Below the pieces are notes generated by a model. It saw only the letters and a list, made by a program, of their open reading frames with translations, did not search any database and was not told the DNA's origin. The position numbers were made by a program, and so were the translations under genes. This document shows, piece after piece, positions 23,949 through 32,557 of a DNA stretch of 64,000 nucleotides (positions are counted from its first letter, which is position 1; each line of letters opens with the position of its first letter). Origin of the DNA: Rubrivirga sp046845755 (GTDB taxonomy: Bacteria > Bacteroidota > Rhodothermia > Rhodothermales > Rubricoccaceae). The stretch is from NCBI RefSeq assembly GCF_046845755.1, contig NZ_CP177357.1, positions 3,968,001 to 4,032,000 on the forward strand, written 5' to 3'.

Positions 23949-24028
23949 CAGAATAGCTCGTGCTGCGCAACGCGAATCCGGTGGGTTGCCAGCACCCGTA
24001 CCTCGTCACGGGCCCATGGTTGGCGCGC
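23949..24028. other. Upstream region of the OLD-family gene
   Basis: This short A+T-richer stretch lies between the OLD-gene start and the tandem repeat. No start codon better than the TTG at 23948 was found in frame, and no clear promoter box is visible. Confidence 0.3.
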
Positions 24029-24233
24029 GCAACGCCGCCGACGACCACCGCAACAGCGCTTGCGACGCTCGCAACGGCACTCCCACCGCTGCAAGAGCGC
24101 CCACGACCACTGCAACGGCACCGACGACCGGCGCAACGGCTCTGGCGACCGCTGCAAGGGCTCTCCCACCGCTGCAACGGCCTTCCCACCACTGCAACGG
24201 CTCTGCCACCAGTGGAAGAGCCTTCCCACCAAC
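24029..24233. repeat. Ten-copy 20-21 bp tandem repeat
   Basis: Ten consecutive units each begin GCAA or GGAA and follow the pattern GCAACGGCnCTCCCACCGCT. Unit lengths are 21, 21, 20, 21, 21, 21, 20, 20, 20 and 20 bases, with the best-conserved copies at the right. The mixed lengths break any reading frame, so this is not a coding repeat. It lies between the divergent OLD-family gene and the helical-protein gene. Nothing else in the window resembles it. Confidence 0.85.
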
Positions 24234-24392
24234 GCACCTCGGCCCGCGCCAGCGGCACTCCGCCAGCAGGCCGACGTGACCAACCCACATCGTGGGGGTC
24301 GGAATCACCCCTTGAGCGGGCACATCCCACGACCTACTCTTTTTGCATCCCACCCGCGCGCCTTCCCCTACACCCCAAACCTCCACGTCGCC

Positions 24393-25037
24393 ATGTCGCA
24401 GTACGCGCGCCTCCCCATCCCCGAACTCCTCCGCGACTCGCTCACGCTCTACACGAACGCGGGCGCCGACCCCGAGATCGCCGAGGCCCTCGCCGACCCG
24501 TACCAGTATGGCCCCGAGGACTACGCCGCCGGCCTCGCCCTCCGCCAGGCCGTCATCGACGCCTCTGGAAAGAAGGGCGCCGAGGCCGCCGACAGCCGGA
24601 AGGCGACCGGCCAGGCCCAGGACGCTGCCGCCACCCTGCGCAAGCGCTTCGGCCGCCACCGCGACCGCCTGCGGACCGTCCACAAGTCGGGCTCCGACGG
24701 CTACAGCGCGCTCAAGCTGTCGGGCCGCGTCCCCGGCGACCGTGAGCAGATGGTCGAAGCCGCCCGCCACCTCTACGCGACGCTCGAAGGCCGCCCCGAA
24801 CTCGCCGAAAAGGTCCGCGGGCTCACCCCGGCCGTCGTTGCCGAGTCGCAGGCCCTCGTGCTGGCGTCCCAGGGTGCCGCCACCACGCAGGACAGGGAGC
24901 AGGGCGAGGCCAAGACGGCCTCCAATACCTACAAGGACGCCGTCGCCGACCTCCGCGACCACGCGGGCGAGATGGCGGGCGTCGCCGAGGACGCCCTGAG
25001 CGACCGCCCGGACCTGCTGGCGAAGCTCGGCCTGTAG
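24393..25037 (+). CDS. Unrecognised alpha-helical protein
   Basis: A 214-residue protein from the ATG at 24393, MSQYARLPIPELLRDSLTLY. It is almost entirely helical and rich in Ala, Glu, Lys and Arg, with no signal peptide or membrane segment. It begins with a PELLRDSLTLYTNAG helix, continues with a charged middle (AATLRKRFGRHRDRLRTVHK) and ends LSDRPDLLAKLGL. High G+C and normal codon use show that it is native, unlike its OLD neighbour. I do not recognise a family. Confidence 0.65.
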   Translation: MSQYARLPIPELLRDSLTLYTNAGADPEIAEALADPYQYGPEDYAAGLALRQAVIDASGKKGAEAADSRKATGQAQDAAATLRKRFGRHRDRLRTVHKSGSDGYSALKLSGRVPGDREQMVEAARHLYATLEGRPELAEKVRGLTPAVVAESQALVLASQGAATTQDREQGEAKTASNTYKDAVADLRDHAGEMAGVAEDALSDRPDLLAKLGL

Positions 25038-25057
25038 CTCGCCCGTCTCAGCCCTTC

Positions 25058-25104
25058 GGTGGAGAGAACAGCGCCCCGTCGGCCCCGGCTGGCGGGGCGC
25101 CTCA
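25058..25104. repeat. Right copy of imperfect direct repeat flanking the OLD-gene patch
   Basis: GGTGGAGAGA followed by a stretch containing CGGCCCCGGCTGGCGGGGC corresponds to 21977-22024. It follows the stop of the helical-protein gene by 20 bases. Confidence 0.4.
25071..25100. terminator. Hairpin after the helical-protein gene
   Basis: GCGCCCCG / CGGGGCGC forms a perfect 8-bp stem with a 14-base loop, 33 bases after the stop at 25037. There is no T run. Confidence 0.4.
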
Positions 25105-25165
25105 TTGGGTTACGGAGCCGCTCAGTTTTCGCGTCGTACCATCATCCCCACCGGCCGAGACTCCT

Positions 25166-25402
25166 ACGGAAGCGCACCGCACCGAGGCCACCGTCGGCGG
25201 CGACGGCTCCGTCACCGTCACCGGCCTGCCGTTCCCCGAGGGCGAGGCGGTCGAGGTGATCGTGCTCCCGGCCTCGCGGACTGAGGACACCGAGTCCCCG
25301 GCTGCAGACCGGCCCCGGCGGCAGGCAGGCTCGGCGAAGGGCCTCATCACGGTCCCCGACGACTTCGACGACCCGATCGACGAGTTCGAGCTCTACGCGT
25401 AG
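25166..25402 (+). pseudogene. Antitoxin-like small frame without a usable start codon
   Basis: The frame ending at the TAG at 25400-25402 reads HRTEATVGGDGSVTVTGLPF, then EGEAVEVIVLP, a variable linker, and GLITVPDDFDDPIDEFELYA at the end. This layout, a short beta domain followed by a D-rich C-terminal tail, is that of small antitoxins found next to PIN-domain toxins. No ATG, GTG or TTG occurs in frame before residue V of VEVIVLP, so the 5' end seems lost or uses a rare start. No PIN toxin follows; a nucleotidyltransferase gene starts 3 bases later. Confidence 0.5.
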
Positions 25403-25405
25403 CCC

Positions 25406-25753
25406 ATGCACTCGCCCCTCGCTCCTGCCGTCCAAGACGCCCTCGCCGACGCCCGCCGCGCGCTCGCCACCCTCTACGGCGACCGGCTGGTCCATGCCGT
25501 CCTCTACGGCTCGCAAGCCCGAGGCGAGGCCCGCGCCGAGAGCGACGTCGACGTGCTGGTCGTGCTGCGCGACCCGGTCGCCGACTACCGCGAGATCAAG
25601 CGGCTCGTCCCGCTCGCGATGGACCTGCAAGACCGTCACGGCGTGGACCTCCACCTGATCCCGTTCAGCGCAGACCGCTACGCGGACCCGGCCCACCCGC
25701 TGATGATGAACGTCCACGGCGAGGGTATCGACCTCGCCGACGTCGCGCCGTGA
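25406..25753 (+). CDS. Minimal nucleotidyltransferase (MNT-type antitoxin)
   Basis: A 115-residue protein with VLYGSQARGEARAESDVDVL, the G-S-x10-D-x-D active site of MNT-type nucleotidyltransferases, and a later acidic residue in HGVDLHLIPF. In characterised HEPN-MNT systems the nucleotidyltransferase neutralises the HEPN ribonuclease, in some cases by adding AMP to it. Its stop overlaps the GTG start of the HEPN frame downstream, so the two are translationally coupled. Confidence 0.85.
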   Translation: MHSPLAPAVQDALADARRALATLYGDRLVHAVLYGSQARGEARAESDVDVLVVLRDPVADYREIKRLVPLAMDLQDRHGVDLHLIPFSADRYADPAHPLMMNVHGEGIDLADVAP

Positions 25754-26129
25754 GCGCGCCGGACGACTACGCGGCGGCGTTCGTAGAGAAGGCCCACCAC
25801 GCGCTCGCGGCTGCCTGGCTGGACGCCGACACGACCACTCGGAGGCCGCCGTCAACCGGGCGTACTACGCCGCTCGGGCCGTCCTCTACCGGGTGGGCGA
25901 GTCGCCGCGGTCTAACAAGGGCGTCAGGGCCCGGTTTGGCGACCACTTCGTCAGAACGGGCCGAGTCGATCAGGCCACGGCCAGCACCCTGCAGGTGGCC
26001 GAGGTGGCCCGTCTGAAGGCCGACTACGACGCCTTTTCGGCGTTCGACGCGGCGGCCGTTCGCGACCTCATCAGAGACGTCGAGCGGTTCGTCGCGGTCG
26101 TCGAGGCGCTGCTCGCCGAAGGGGACTGA
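25750..26129 (+). pseudogene. HEPN-domain toxin gene, frameshifted
   Basis: The first part (GTG at 25750, frame 1) reads SAPDDYAAAFVEKAHHALAA, typical of a HEPN N-terminus. After about 25830 the family sequence continues in another frame: HSEAAVNRAYYAARAVLYRV, then a GVRARFGDHFVRTG stretch that includes an R-x5-H motif, ending FVAVVEALLAEGD at 26129. A shift of one base near 25830-25840 joins both parts into a normal HEPN protein of about 125 residues. The gene is therefore broken, or the assembly has an error here. Without HEPN activity the pair would be an inactive toxin-antitoxin remnant. Confidence 0.75.
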
Positions 26130-26241
26130 CGGCACGAAGGCGCGGCCCCTCGCAAGCGTCCACGGGCCCGGACCACGGGGCGGGTCGTCGGCGTCCGTCC
26201 GCATCCGCGGCACGTGCCGCCCGCTCTCCCCCGGACCCCTC

Positions 26242-27459
26242 GTGACCCCACCTTCCGCCTCGACCCCGGCCGCTGCCCCGGTGGCCGCCGTGCCCGGCTC
26301 GCGCGCGCTGCTCGTCGCCGGCATCGTGCTCGTGGCCCTCAACCTGCGCCCGGCGCTCGCGGGCGTCGGCCCGCTCGTGGCCGACATCCGGCTCGCGACT
26401 GGCCTGTCGAACACGGCCCTCGGGCTCCTGACCACGCTCCCGCTGCTGGCGTTCGGCGTCGTCTCCGCGTTCACGCCCGTCGTCACGCGGCGGCTGGGCG
26501 TCGGGGGCGCGCTGGGGCTGGCGCTCGTCCTCATCGGGGTCGGGACGGGCGTCCGGTGGGTGCCGTCGGTGGCCCTGCTGTTCGGCGGGACGGCGCTCCT
26601 GGGCGTCGGCATCGCGCTGGGGAATGTGCTGCTGCCGGCGATCGTCAAGCGCGACTTTGCCGAGCGGTCGGGCCCGATGACGGCGCTGTACTCGAGCGCG
26701 ATGGGGCTCGGCGCGGCGGCGGCGGCCGGGGTGAGCGTCCCGCTGGCGTCCGCGCTCGGGTGGCGCGGGGCGCTCGGGGTGTGGGCCGTGCTCGCGGCCG
26801 CCGCGCTCGCCGTGTGGATTCCCCAGGTCCGGCGGCGCGTGCCGACCGCGCGCCGCGGCACGATCGTCGACTCGCTCCGCGACCTCGGCCGGTCGCGGCT
26901 GGCGTGGGCCGTGGCCCTCTTCATGGGCCTCCAGTCGCTCGCGTACTACGTGTTGCTCGCGTGGCTGCCCGATCTGTTGCAGAGCCAGGGGTCCGGCGCG
27001 GCCGAGGCCGGGTGGATGCTGGCGCTGTCGCAAGCGGCGGGGATCGCGGGCTCGGCCGTCGTGCCCATCTGGGCCGGGCGGCGGCCCGACCAGCGGCCCA
27101 TCGTGTGGGCGCTCGCCGTCGCCGAGGCGGTCGCGCTGGCTGGGCTGATGCTGCCCGGCGGAACGTGGGCGGCGCTCTGGGTGACGATTATCGGGTTCGT
27201 GCTCGGCGGCTCGTTCGGGCTGTCGCTCCTGTTCCTCGCGATCCGCGCCGACACGCCCGAGACGGCCGCCGAACTCTCGGGCATGGCCCAGTCGGTCGGC
27301 TATCTGGTGGCCGCCGTCGGGCCGGCGCTGTTCGGCGGGCTCCACGACCTCACCGGCGGCTGGGTGGTCCCGATCCTGTCGCTGGCCGTGGTGCTCGTCG
27401 CCAAGGTGGCCGCCGGGCTCCCCGCCGCGCGCGACGCCCAGGTCAGCAGCCGCGGGTAG
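26242..27459 (+). CDS. CynX/NimT-type MFS transporter
   Basis: A 405-residue inner-membrane transporter with about 12 hydrophobic segments and a GTG start. LNLRPALAGVGPLVADIR in the first segment is the hallmark of the cyanate transporter CynX / nitroimidazole transporter NimT family, and GVGIALGNVLLPAIVKRDF is also typical. Family members export or import small organic anions, amino acids or nitroimidazoles, so the substrate cannot be told. No cyanase or carbonic anhydrase gene is nearby. Confidence 0.87.
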   Translation: MTPPSASTPAAAPVAAVPGSRALLVAGIVLVALNLRPALAGVGPLVADIRLATGLSNTALGLLTTLPLLAFGVVSAFTPVVTRRLGVGGALGLALVLIGVGTGVRWVPSVALLFGGTALLGVGIALGNVLLPAIVKRDFAERSGPMTALYSSAMGLGAAAAAGVSVPLASALGWRGALGVWAVLAAAALAVWIPQVRRRVPTARRGTIVDSLRDLGRSRLAWAVALFMGLQSLAYYVLLAWLPDLLQSQGSGAAEAGWMLALSQAAGIAGSAVVPIWAGRRPDQRPIVWALAVAEAVALAGLMLPGGTWAALWVTIIGFVLGGSFGLSLLFLAIRADTPETAAELSGMAQSVGYLVAAVGPALFGGLHDLTGGWVVPILSLAVVLVAKVAAGLPAARDAQVSSRG

Positions 27460-27476
27460 CCGAGCCCTCGGCCGCC

Positions 27477-27689
27477 TCAGCCGTGGGGCGCGGGCGGCTC
27501 CGAGGCCGCCGCCCGCACCGCGTCCAGGTCCAGCGTCCGGATGGCGCCGACGGCGCACTCCCAGGCGCCGGTGCAGCAGAGGCCGCTGATCGAGGCGTCC
27601 TCGAAGGCGTCGAGCGCGGCGCGCACGCACGCCTCGCGGACGGCCTCCGCCAGACGGTCGGGCTGGGGCGGCGGAGTCGGCTCGCGCAT
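27477..27689 (-). CDS. Small conserved-looking protein of unknown function
   Basis: A 70-residue protein from the ATG at 27689. Its core reads EACVRAALDAFEDASISGLC followed by CTGAWECAVGAIRTLDL. The pattern of a helix, a GLC motif, a GxWE motif and a second helix recurs in short uncharacterised bacterial proteins. It has two adjacent cysteines. The gene is convergent with the transporter, with 17 bases between stops. Confidence 0.55.
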   Translation of the reverse strand: MREPTPPPQPDRLAEAVREACVRAALDAFEDASISGLCCTGAWECAVGAIRTLDLDAVRAAASEPPAPHG

Positions 27690-27789
27690 GAGGTCCGGAG
27701 AGGGGAGGGGCCGGGTCGCCCCAGCCGATCCACTCGGTCCGCGCCCAGGGGTTCCGGCTCGGACGAGCCACACGGCGCGGCCCCGGCAC

Positions 27790-28716
27790 TCACCCCGTAT
27801 CGCGCCGCCGTCGAGCCCGAGGCTCGGGTCCGGGCGCAGCCTCGCGCGGGCCCGCGGTTCGCCGGCGGGCGGGGCCCGGCGCGGCAACGAGTCGGTCCGC
27901 CCGGGCCTGCTGGCGGTCGATGTGGGAGGTGAGGAGGGCGTGGACGGCGTCGCGATGCGTGACCGGGCTCATGTGCCCCGCGCCCAAGACCTCGGCCACC
28001 TCCGCCGCCGGGAGCACCTCGGCCAGCACCTCGACGATGGCGCGGGCCGCGCGGCGCGTCCGCTCTCCGACGACGAGGCGGGTCGGGACGTCGAGCGCGG
28101 CATAGTCGCGGAGGTAGACGTCGGCCCGCTCGACGATCCCGAACTCGTGGGCCACCTTCGGCATCGAGGCCAGGACGGCGGCCCGCGCGCGCCGCGGCGC
28201 CAGCGCCCAGCGGGTCCGGCCGGTCCAGTAGCCCATGTAGAGCCGGGCCGCGCGCCGGTGCCGTCCGTCGGCGACGGCGTCACGGACCGCCCACGCGAGG
28301 GCGGCGACCTCCTGCCACTCCCGGTCCCGGCCGGCGAGCCGGAGGAGGTGGAAGCTGACCGGCTCCACGAGCGAGAGGCTGAGGACCCGGTCGCCTAGGG
28401 CCCGCGCCGCCTCGAGCGCCATCGCCCCGCCGTACGAGTGCCCGACCAGGTGGACGCGCTCCCCCGTCCGCTCGGCCAGCGCGACGAGCACCTCGGCGTC
28501 GGCGTCCGGCCGGAACGCCCGGCCCGGCGGCCAGGGGTCCGACCGGCCGTACCCGATCAGGTCCGGCGCGACGACGCGGTAGCGAGGGGCGAGGGAGTCC
28601 GAGAGGGCGGCCCACACCCGGTGCGAGGCGCTGGAGCCGTGCGCGAGCACGACGGGCGTGCCTGTTCCGGTGTCGGCGTACCGCACACGCAGGCCGTGGA
28701 GGGGGAGCGTGTCCAT
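27790..28716 (-). CDS. Alpha/beta-fold hydrolase
   Basis: A 308-residue cytoplasmic hydrolase from the ATG at 28716. It has an oxyanion motif in VVLAHGSSASHRVW, GYGRSDPW, the nucleophile elbow LVGHSYGGAMAL, and a catalytic His in GAGHMSPVTH. A candidate acid lies in the LVVGERTRRAAR region, where the usual Asp is replaced by Glu. The last 35 residues are Arg/Pro-rich and low in complexity, perhaps unfolded. The substrate is unknown. Confidence 0.82.
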   Translation of the reverse strand: MDTLPLHGLRVRYADTGTGTPVVLAHGSSASHRVWAALSDSLAPRYRVVAPDLIGYGRSDPWPPGRAFRPDADAEVLVALAERTGERVHLVGHSYGGAMALEAARALGDRVLSLSLVEPVSFHLLRLAGRDREWQEVAALAWAVRDAVADGRHRRAARLYMGYWTGRTRWALAPRRARAAVLASMPKVAHEFGIVERADVYLRDYAALDVPTRLVVGERTRRAARAIVEVLAEVLPAAEVAEVLGAGHMSPVTHRDAVHALLTSHIDRQQARADRLVAAPGPARRRTAGPREAAPGPEPRARRRRDTG

Positions 28717-28738
28717 GACGAGAGGGGCGGGCGTCGCG

Positions 28739-30358
28739 CTAGCGCGCGGCGGCGAGGTCGACGTCGGCGTGCTGCCACGCGGTGTCGATGCGGGACTGGA
28801 GGGCGGCCGCCTCAGCCGAGCGGCCCTGGGCGCGGAGCGCGCGCTGGAGCCCCGCCAGCCCCCGGCCATTCTCCGGGTAGACGGCGAGGTCGGCGCGGAA
28901 GACGGCCTCGGCGTCCGCGTCGCGGCCGGCATCGAGGAGCACGCGGCCGAGCGCCCAGCGCGAGGGCAGCGCCCACGGCGGCGGCTCGTCGTAGATCAGC
29001 GCGTCCTCGCGCCGGACGGCCTCGCGCAGCCGGCGGACGGCCTCGTCGGTGTCGCCCCGCGCCGCGGCCACCTCGCCGGCGAGGTACACGTCGGCAATCT
29101 GGAGGATCGCGTAGAGCGTGTTGAGCCCCGCGCGGTGCTTCGCCAGCGACGTGTCTGCGGCGAGGGGGACCAGGGCGGCGTGCTCGCGCTCGGCCTGGGC
29201 GACGCGCCCGGTCCGGGCAAAGGCCAGGCCGCGCGCAAAGTGCCAGGCGGCCGTCGGGTAGGCCAGGCTGTCCGGCGGCGCCGGCGCGGCCAGGACGGCG
29301 TCCCACGCCTCGAAGGCGGCGCTCGCGTAGAGCGGGCTCATCGCGAAGTGCTGGAGGAACTCGAAGCCCGGCTGCCCCATCATGGGCGCGTGCTCGGCCA
29401 TGTGGTGGGCCGAGGCAAAGGCCGTGGCCTTCTCGCCGCTGAGCATGGCGGACACCCACAGAAAGTGGTCGTTGTGCGGGACGTAGCCGATGGGGTAGAG
29501 CCCCTGGGCGTGGCACTGCGCGAGGTAGTCGTCGTCGGCCAGGACGGCCCGCTGGTTGGCGACCACGGCGTCGTGGTAGCGCCCGACGCGGATCCAGATG
29601 TGGCCCGGCATGTGGACGAGGTGGCCCGCTGCGGGCACGAGCGGCCCCAGGCGCTCGGCGGCCGCCACGCCCAGCTCCGGCCGCTGCTTTTCGACGGCGT
29701 GGATCCAGAGGTGGAGCGCGAGCGGGTGGTCCGGGTTCGCGTCGAGCGCGCGCTCGAGCGCCGCCAGGACCTCCTCGGTCTCCGGCTTCGGGGAGCCGTC
29801 GTCGCGCCAGTAGTCCCACGGCATCGTGTCCATGAGGGCCTCGGCGAAGAGGGCCTGGACGTCGGCGTCGTCGGGGAAGCGGGCGGCGGCCTGGCGCATG
29901 GCGTCGGCGTAGGCGCGGTCGAGGGCCGAGCGGTCGTCGACGGGCTCGGCCGCGTAGCGGGCGCTGAGGGCGTCGATCAGGGCGCGGCTCGCCGGCGGCA
30001 GCACGTCGGCGTGGGCGCGGGCGCGGCCGAGCGCGGCCCAGGCCGGCGCCACGTCGTCGGCGTTCATCGGGGCGTTGACGTGGGGGCCGAGCGCGAGCGC
30101 CTCGCCCCAGGCGCACATCGCGCAGGTCGGGTCGAGCCGCTGGGCCTCGCGGAAGGCGCGGACGGCCTCGGCGTGGTTGAAGGCGAAGGTCAGGACGAGG
30201 CCCTGGTCGAAGTACCGCTGCGCGAGGGCGTCGTCGGTATCGGCGGGGCGGGCGTGGTCGCCCATACCGTCGAGGAGCGGCGCGAGGCGGCCGGCGGCCT
30301 GGGCGCTGGCGGCCGGCGCCAGCAGCAGGGCGGCCGCGAGGAAGAGGAGAGAACGCAT
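28739..30358 (-). CDS. Secreted tetratricopeptide-repeat protein
   Basis: A 539-residue protein with a signal peptide (MRSLLFLAAALLLAPAASAQ). The mature part is helical repeats: YFDQGLVLTFAFNHAEAVRA with FREAQRLDPTCAMCAWGEAL, ALERALDANPDHPLALHLWI, and further TPR-like units near the C-terminus (LGRVLLDAGRDADAEAVFR). This TPR family with CAMCAWGEA and HMPGHIWIRVG motifs is common in Bacteroidota and Acidobacteriota and has no assigned role. It lies 22 bases upstream of the hydrolase gene on the same strand, so the two may be co-transcribed. Confidence 0.8.
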   Translation of the reverse strand: MRSLLFLAAALLLAPAASAQAAGRLAPLLDGMGDHARPADTDDALAQRYFDQGLVLTFAFNHAEAVRAFREAQRLDPTCAMCAWGEALALGPHVNAPMNADDVAPAWAALGRARAHADVLPPASRALIDALSARYAAEPVDDRSALDRAYADAMRQAAARFPDDADVQALFAEALMDTMPWDYWRDDGSPKPETEEVLAALERALDANPDHPLALHLWIHAVEKQRPELGVAAAERLGPLVPAAGHLVHMPGHIWIRVGRYHDAVVANQRAVLADDDYLAQCHAQGLYPIGYVPHNDHFLWVSAMLSGEKATAFASAHHMAEHAPMMGQPGFEFLQHFAMSPLYASAAFEAWDAVLAAPAPPDSLAYPTAAWHFARGLAFARTGRVAQAEREHAALVPLAADTSLAKHRAGLNTLYAILQIADVYLAGEVAAARGDTDEAVRRLREAVRREDALIYDEPPPWALPSRWALGRVLLDAGRDADAEAVFRADLAVYPENGRGLAGLQRALRAQGRSAEAAALQSRIDTAWQHADVDLAAAR

Positions 30359-30423
30359 GGCTATCGGGGGTGGGTCAGGAAGGGACCGGGGGGCGGGTCT
30401 GAAGGGCGTGACGCAGGACGGGC

Positions 30424-31860
30424 TCACACTCCCAAGGCCTCCACGGCGTCTTCGCACGGCGCGGGGTGGGGCGCCCGCTCGCTCGCCGGGAGCGTCAGCA
30501 CGAACGTGGCGCCCCCGGACGCGTTGGGCTCGACGGCGAGCGTGCCGCCGTGGCGGGCGTGGACGATCTCGTGGCTCAGCGACAGGCCCAGGCCGATCCC
30601 CTCGCCGCTTGGCTTGGTCGTGAAAAAGGGCTCGAACACGCGGTCGCGGAGTTCGACGGGGACGCCCGGCCCGTTGTCGGAGACGCGGATGACCGCGGCC
30701 CCGTCCTCACGCGCCGTCTCGACCCGCACGCACGGCGCGCCGCCCGCCGCCGGCGAGGCCAGGCGGGCCGCGTAGACGGCGTTGTCGAGGACGTTGCGGA
30801 GCGCCCGCTCGATCTCCTCCGGCGACCCCTCGACGGCCCCCGCGTCGGGCGCGGCCTCGACCTCGACGGTGACGGGGGCGCCCGGCGCCCGGTCCTCCCC
30901 CGCGCGGCCCAGACGGGCCACCTCGTCGCTCACGAGCCCGTTGAGGTCGACGGCGCGGTGGGCGCCCCCCCCGGTGCGTGTGTGGGCCAGCATGGCCCGG
31001 ACGATGGCGTCGGCGCGCTGGCTGTGCGCCTGGACGCGCCCGGCGTTCGCCTCGATCTCGTCGATCAGCTCGCTCACCTCGCCGTCGTCGCCGGCGCCGA
31101 CGGCCGCGCGCAGCTCGTCCGCCAGCTCCGCGTTGAGCGCCGAGAAGTTGGCGACGAAGTTGAGCGGGTTCATGATCTCGTGGGCGATCCCGGCCGCCAC
31201 CTGCCCGAGGCCCGCCAGCTTTTCCTGCTGCACGAGCCGCTGCTGAGCGGCCTGGAGGTCGCGCATCGCCACTTCGAGGGCCTCGTTCCGCACGCGGAGG
31301 GCCGCGAGCGCGCGCTCGCGCTCGTCCTGGAACACCCGGGCGAGGAGGTAGACGATCAGCGGCAGCCCGACGCGGACCAGCGTCACCCAGACGGGGTCCT
31401 GCTGGAGGTCGGTCTCGACGGCGTAGCGGTAGCCGTTCGCCTCGAGGAGGGCGAACGTGGCCGCGAGCGCCATCGCCAGCGCCGCCCACCACGCGCCCGC
31501 CCGGCGACCCATCAGGAGGGCCCCCGCGATCGGCACGACCGCGAGCCACGGCAAGATCTCCGCGCCCCCGGCAAAGTGCGTGTTGATGACGACCGTCGCC
31601 GTCCCCACGAGCAGGAACAGGTGGGCGACCAGGGCCACCGAGCCGGTGTGTCGGAACAAGGGCGGCAGCCCCACGAACAGCACGGCCACGACGGACATGA
31701 CGACCGTCCCCACCCAGAACCCGGCGAAGGCGTCGAGGACGGCGTAGCCGATCGAGATCAGGCCGGTCAGGAAGCAGGCGACCACCAGGAGGTAGCCCCG
31801 GTGGTAGGCGTCGTCGTCGCCGGGCGTGGGGGGGACGAGGCGATGGATGAGGGCGTGCAT
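30424..31860 (-). CDS. Membrane-bound sensor histidine kinase
   Basis: A 478-residue kinase. About six transmembrane segments occupy residues 25-200, with a short cytoplasmic coiled coil, then the H-box AAGIAHEIMNPLNFVANF (phosphorylated His), an N-box NVLDNAVYAA, a G1 motif VSDNGPGVP, an F-box FEPFFTTKPSGEG and a G2 motif GLGLSLSHEI. It belongs to the HisKA_4-like group with a MNPLNF H-box. No response regulator gene is adjacent. It is divergent from the ECF sigma factor gene. Confidence 0.9.
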   Translation of the reverse strand: MHALIHRLVPPTPGDDDAYHRGYLLVVACFLTGLISIGYAVLDAFAGFWVGTVVMSVVAVLFVGLPPLFRHTGSVALVAHLFLLVGTATVVINTHFAGGAEILPWLAVVPIAGALLMGRRAGAWWAALAMALAATFALLEANGYRYAVETDLQQDPVWVTLVRVGLPLIVYLLARVFQDERERALAALRVRNEALEVAMRDLQAAQQRLVQQEKLAGLGQVAAGIAHEIMNPLNFVANFSALNAELADELRAAVGAGDDGEVSELIDEIEANAGRVQAHSQRADAIVRAMLAHTRTGGGAHRAVDLNGLVSDEVARLGRAGEDRAPGAPVTVEVEAAPDAGAVEGSPEEIERALRNVLDNAVYAARLASPAAGGAPCVRVETAREDGAAVIRVSDNGPGVPVELRDRVFEPFFTTKPSGEGIGLGLSLSHEIVHARHGGTLAVEPNASGGATFVLTLPASERAPHPAPCEDAVEALGV

Positions 31861-31995
31861 GGTCAGCGCGTGGGTCTCCTCTCGTGACGCGCCGCCCCCT
31901 GATAGCCCCAAGCAGGGGAGGGGGGCTCATGGGGGATTCATGCGTCGAGTCCTTGTGTTTGTGTCGTTTATTGAGAGCGTTTCCTCCCTGGTGCC

Positions 31996-32553
31996 GTGCC
32001 GGAGCCCGACCTGACCATGCTCCTGCAGGACCTGGAGTCCGGCCGTGACGGATCGTTCGACCGGCTCCTCGCCGAGGTGTACCCGGCGCTCCGGGACATG
32101 GCGCGGGCCCAACTCCGCGACCAGCGGGCCGGCCACACCCTCCGTCCGACGGGCCTGGTGCACGAGGCCTACCTCCGGCTCGTCCGCTACCAGGAGGTGG
32201 GGTGGAAGGGCCGCGCGCACTTTTTCGGCGCCGCCGCCCAGACCATGCGCCGGGTCCTGGTGGACCACGCGCGCAAGAAGACGGCCGCCAAGCGGCGCGG
32301 CGCGCACGTCAGCCTGACCCAGGCCGGCGCGGAGGCGGGCGTGGAGGTCTCGCTCGACGAGATCCTCGCCATCGACGGCGCGCTGGGCCGGCTGGCCGAG
32401 GAGCGGCCCCGGTGGGTCCGCGTCGTCGAGTGCCGCTACTTCGCCGGGCTCACGCTCGACGAGACGGCCGAGGCGCTCGACGTGTCGCACGCGACGGTCT
32501 CGAACGACTGGCGCCTGGCCCGGGCCTGGCTCCACCGCGAACTGGCCCCCTAG
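31996..32553 (+). CDS. ECF-type RNA polymerase sigma factor
   Basis: A 185-residue sigma factor of the TIGR02999 (Sigma70_ECF, 'X6') group. TLRPTGLVHEAYLRLVRYQ and HFFGAAAQTMRRVLVDHARK mark region 2, and FAGLTLDETAEALDVSHATVSNDWRLA, split over helices 3 and 4, marks region 4. The start is GTG at 31996 or ATG at 32017. Four bases separate its stop from the serine/threonine kinase gene, a pairing common in Planctomycetes and Rhodothermia, where the kinase is thought to control the sigma factor. Confidence 0.9.
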   Translation: MPEPDLTMLLQDLESGRDGSFDRLLAEVYPALRDMARAQLRDQRAGHTLRPTGLVHEAYLRLVRYQEVGWKGRAHFFGAAAQTMRRVLVDHARKKTAAKRRGAHVSLTQAGAEAGVEVSLDEILAIDGALGRLAEERPRWVRVVECRYFAGLTLDETAEALDVSHATVSNDWRLARAWLHRELAP

Positions 32554-32557
32554 CGCC

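Noticed and set aside
24029..24233. CRISPR array
   Set aside because: Units are directly adjacent with no spacers, are imperfect and vary in length, and no cas genes are nearby.
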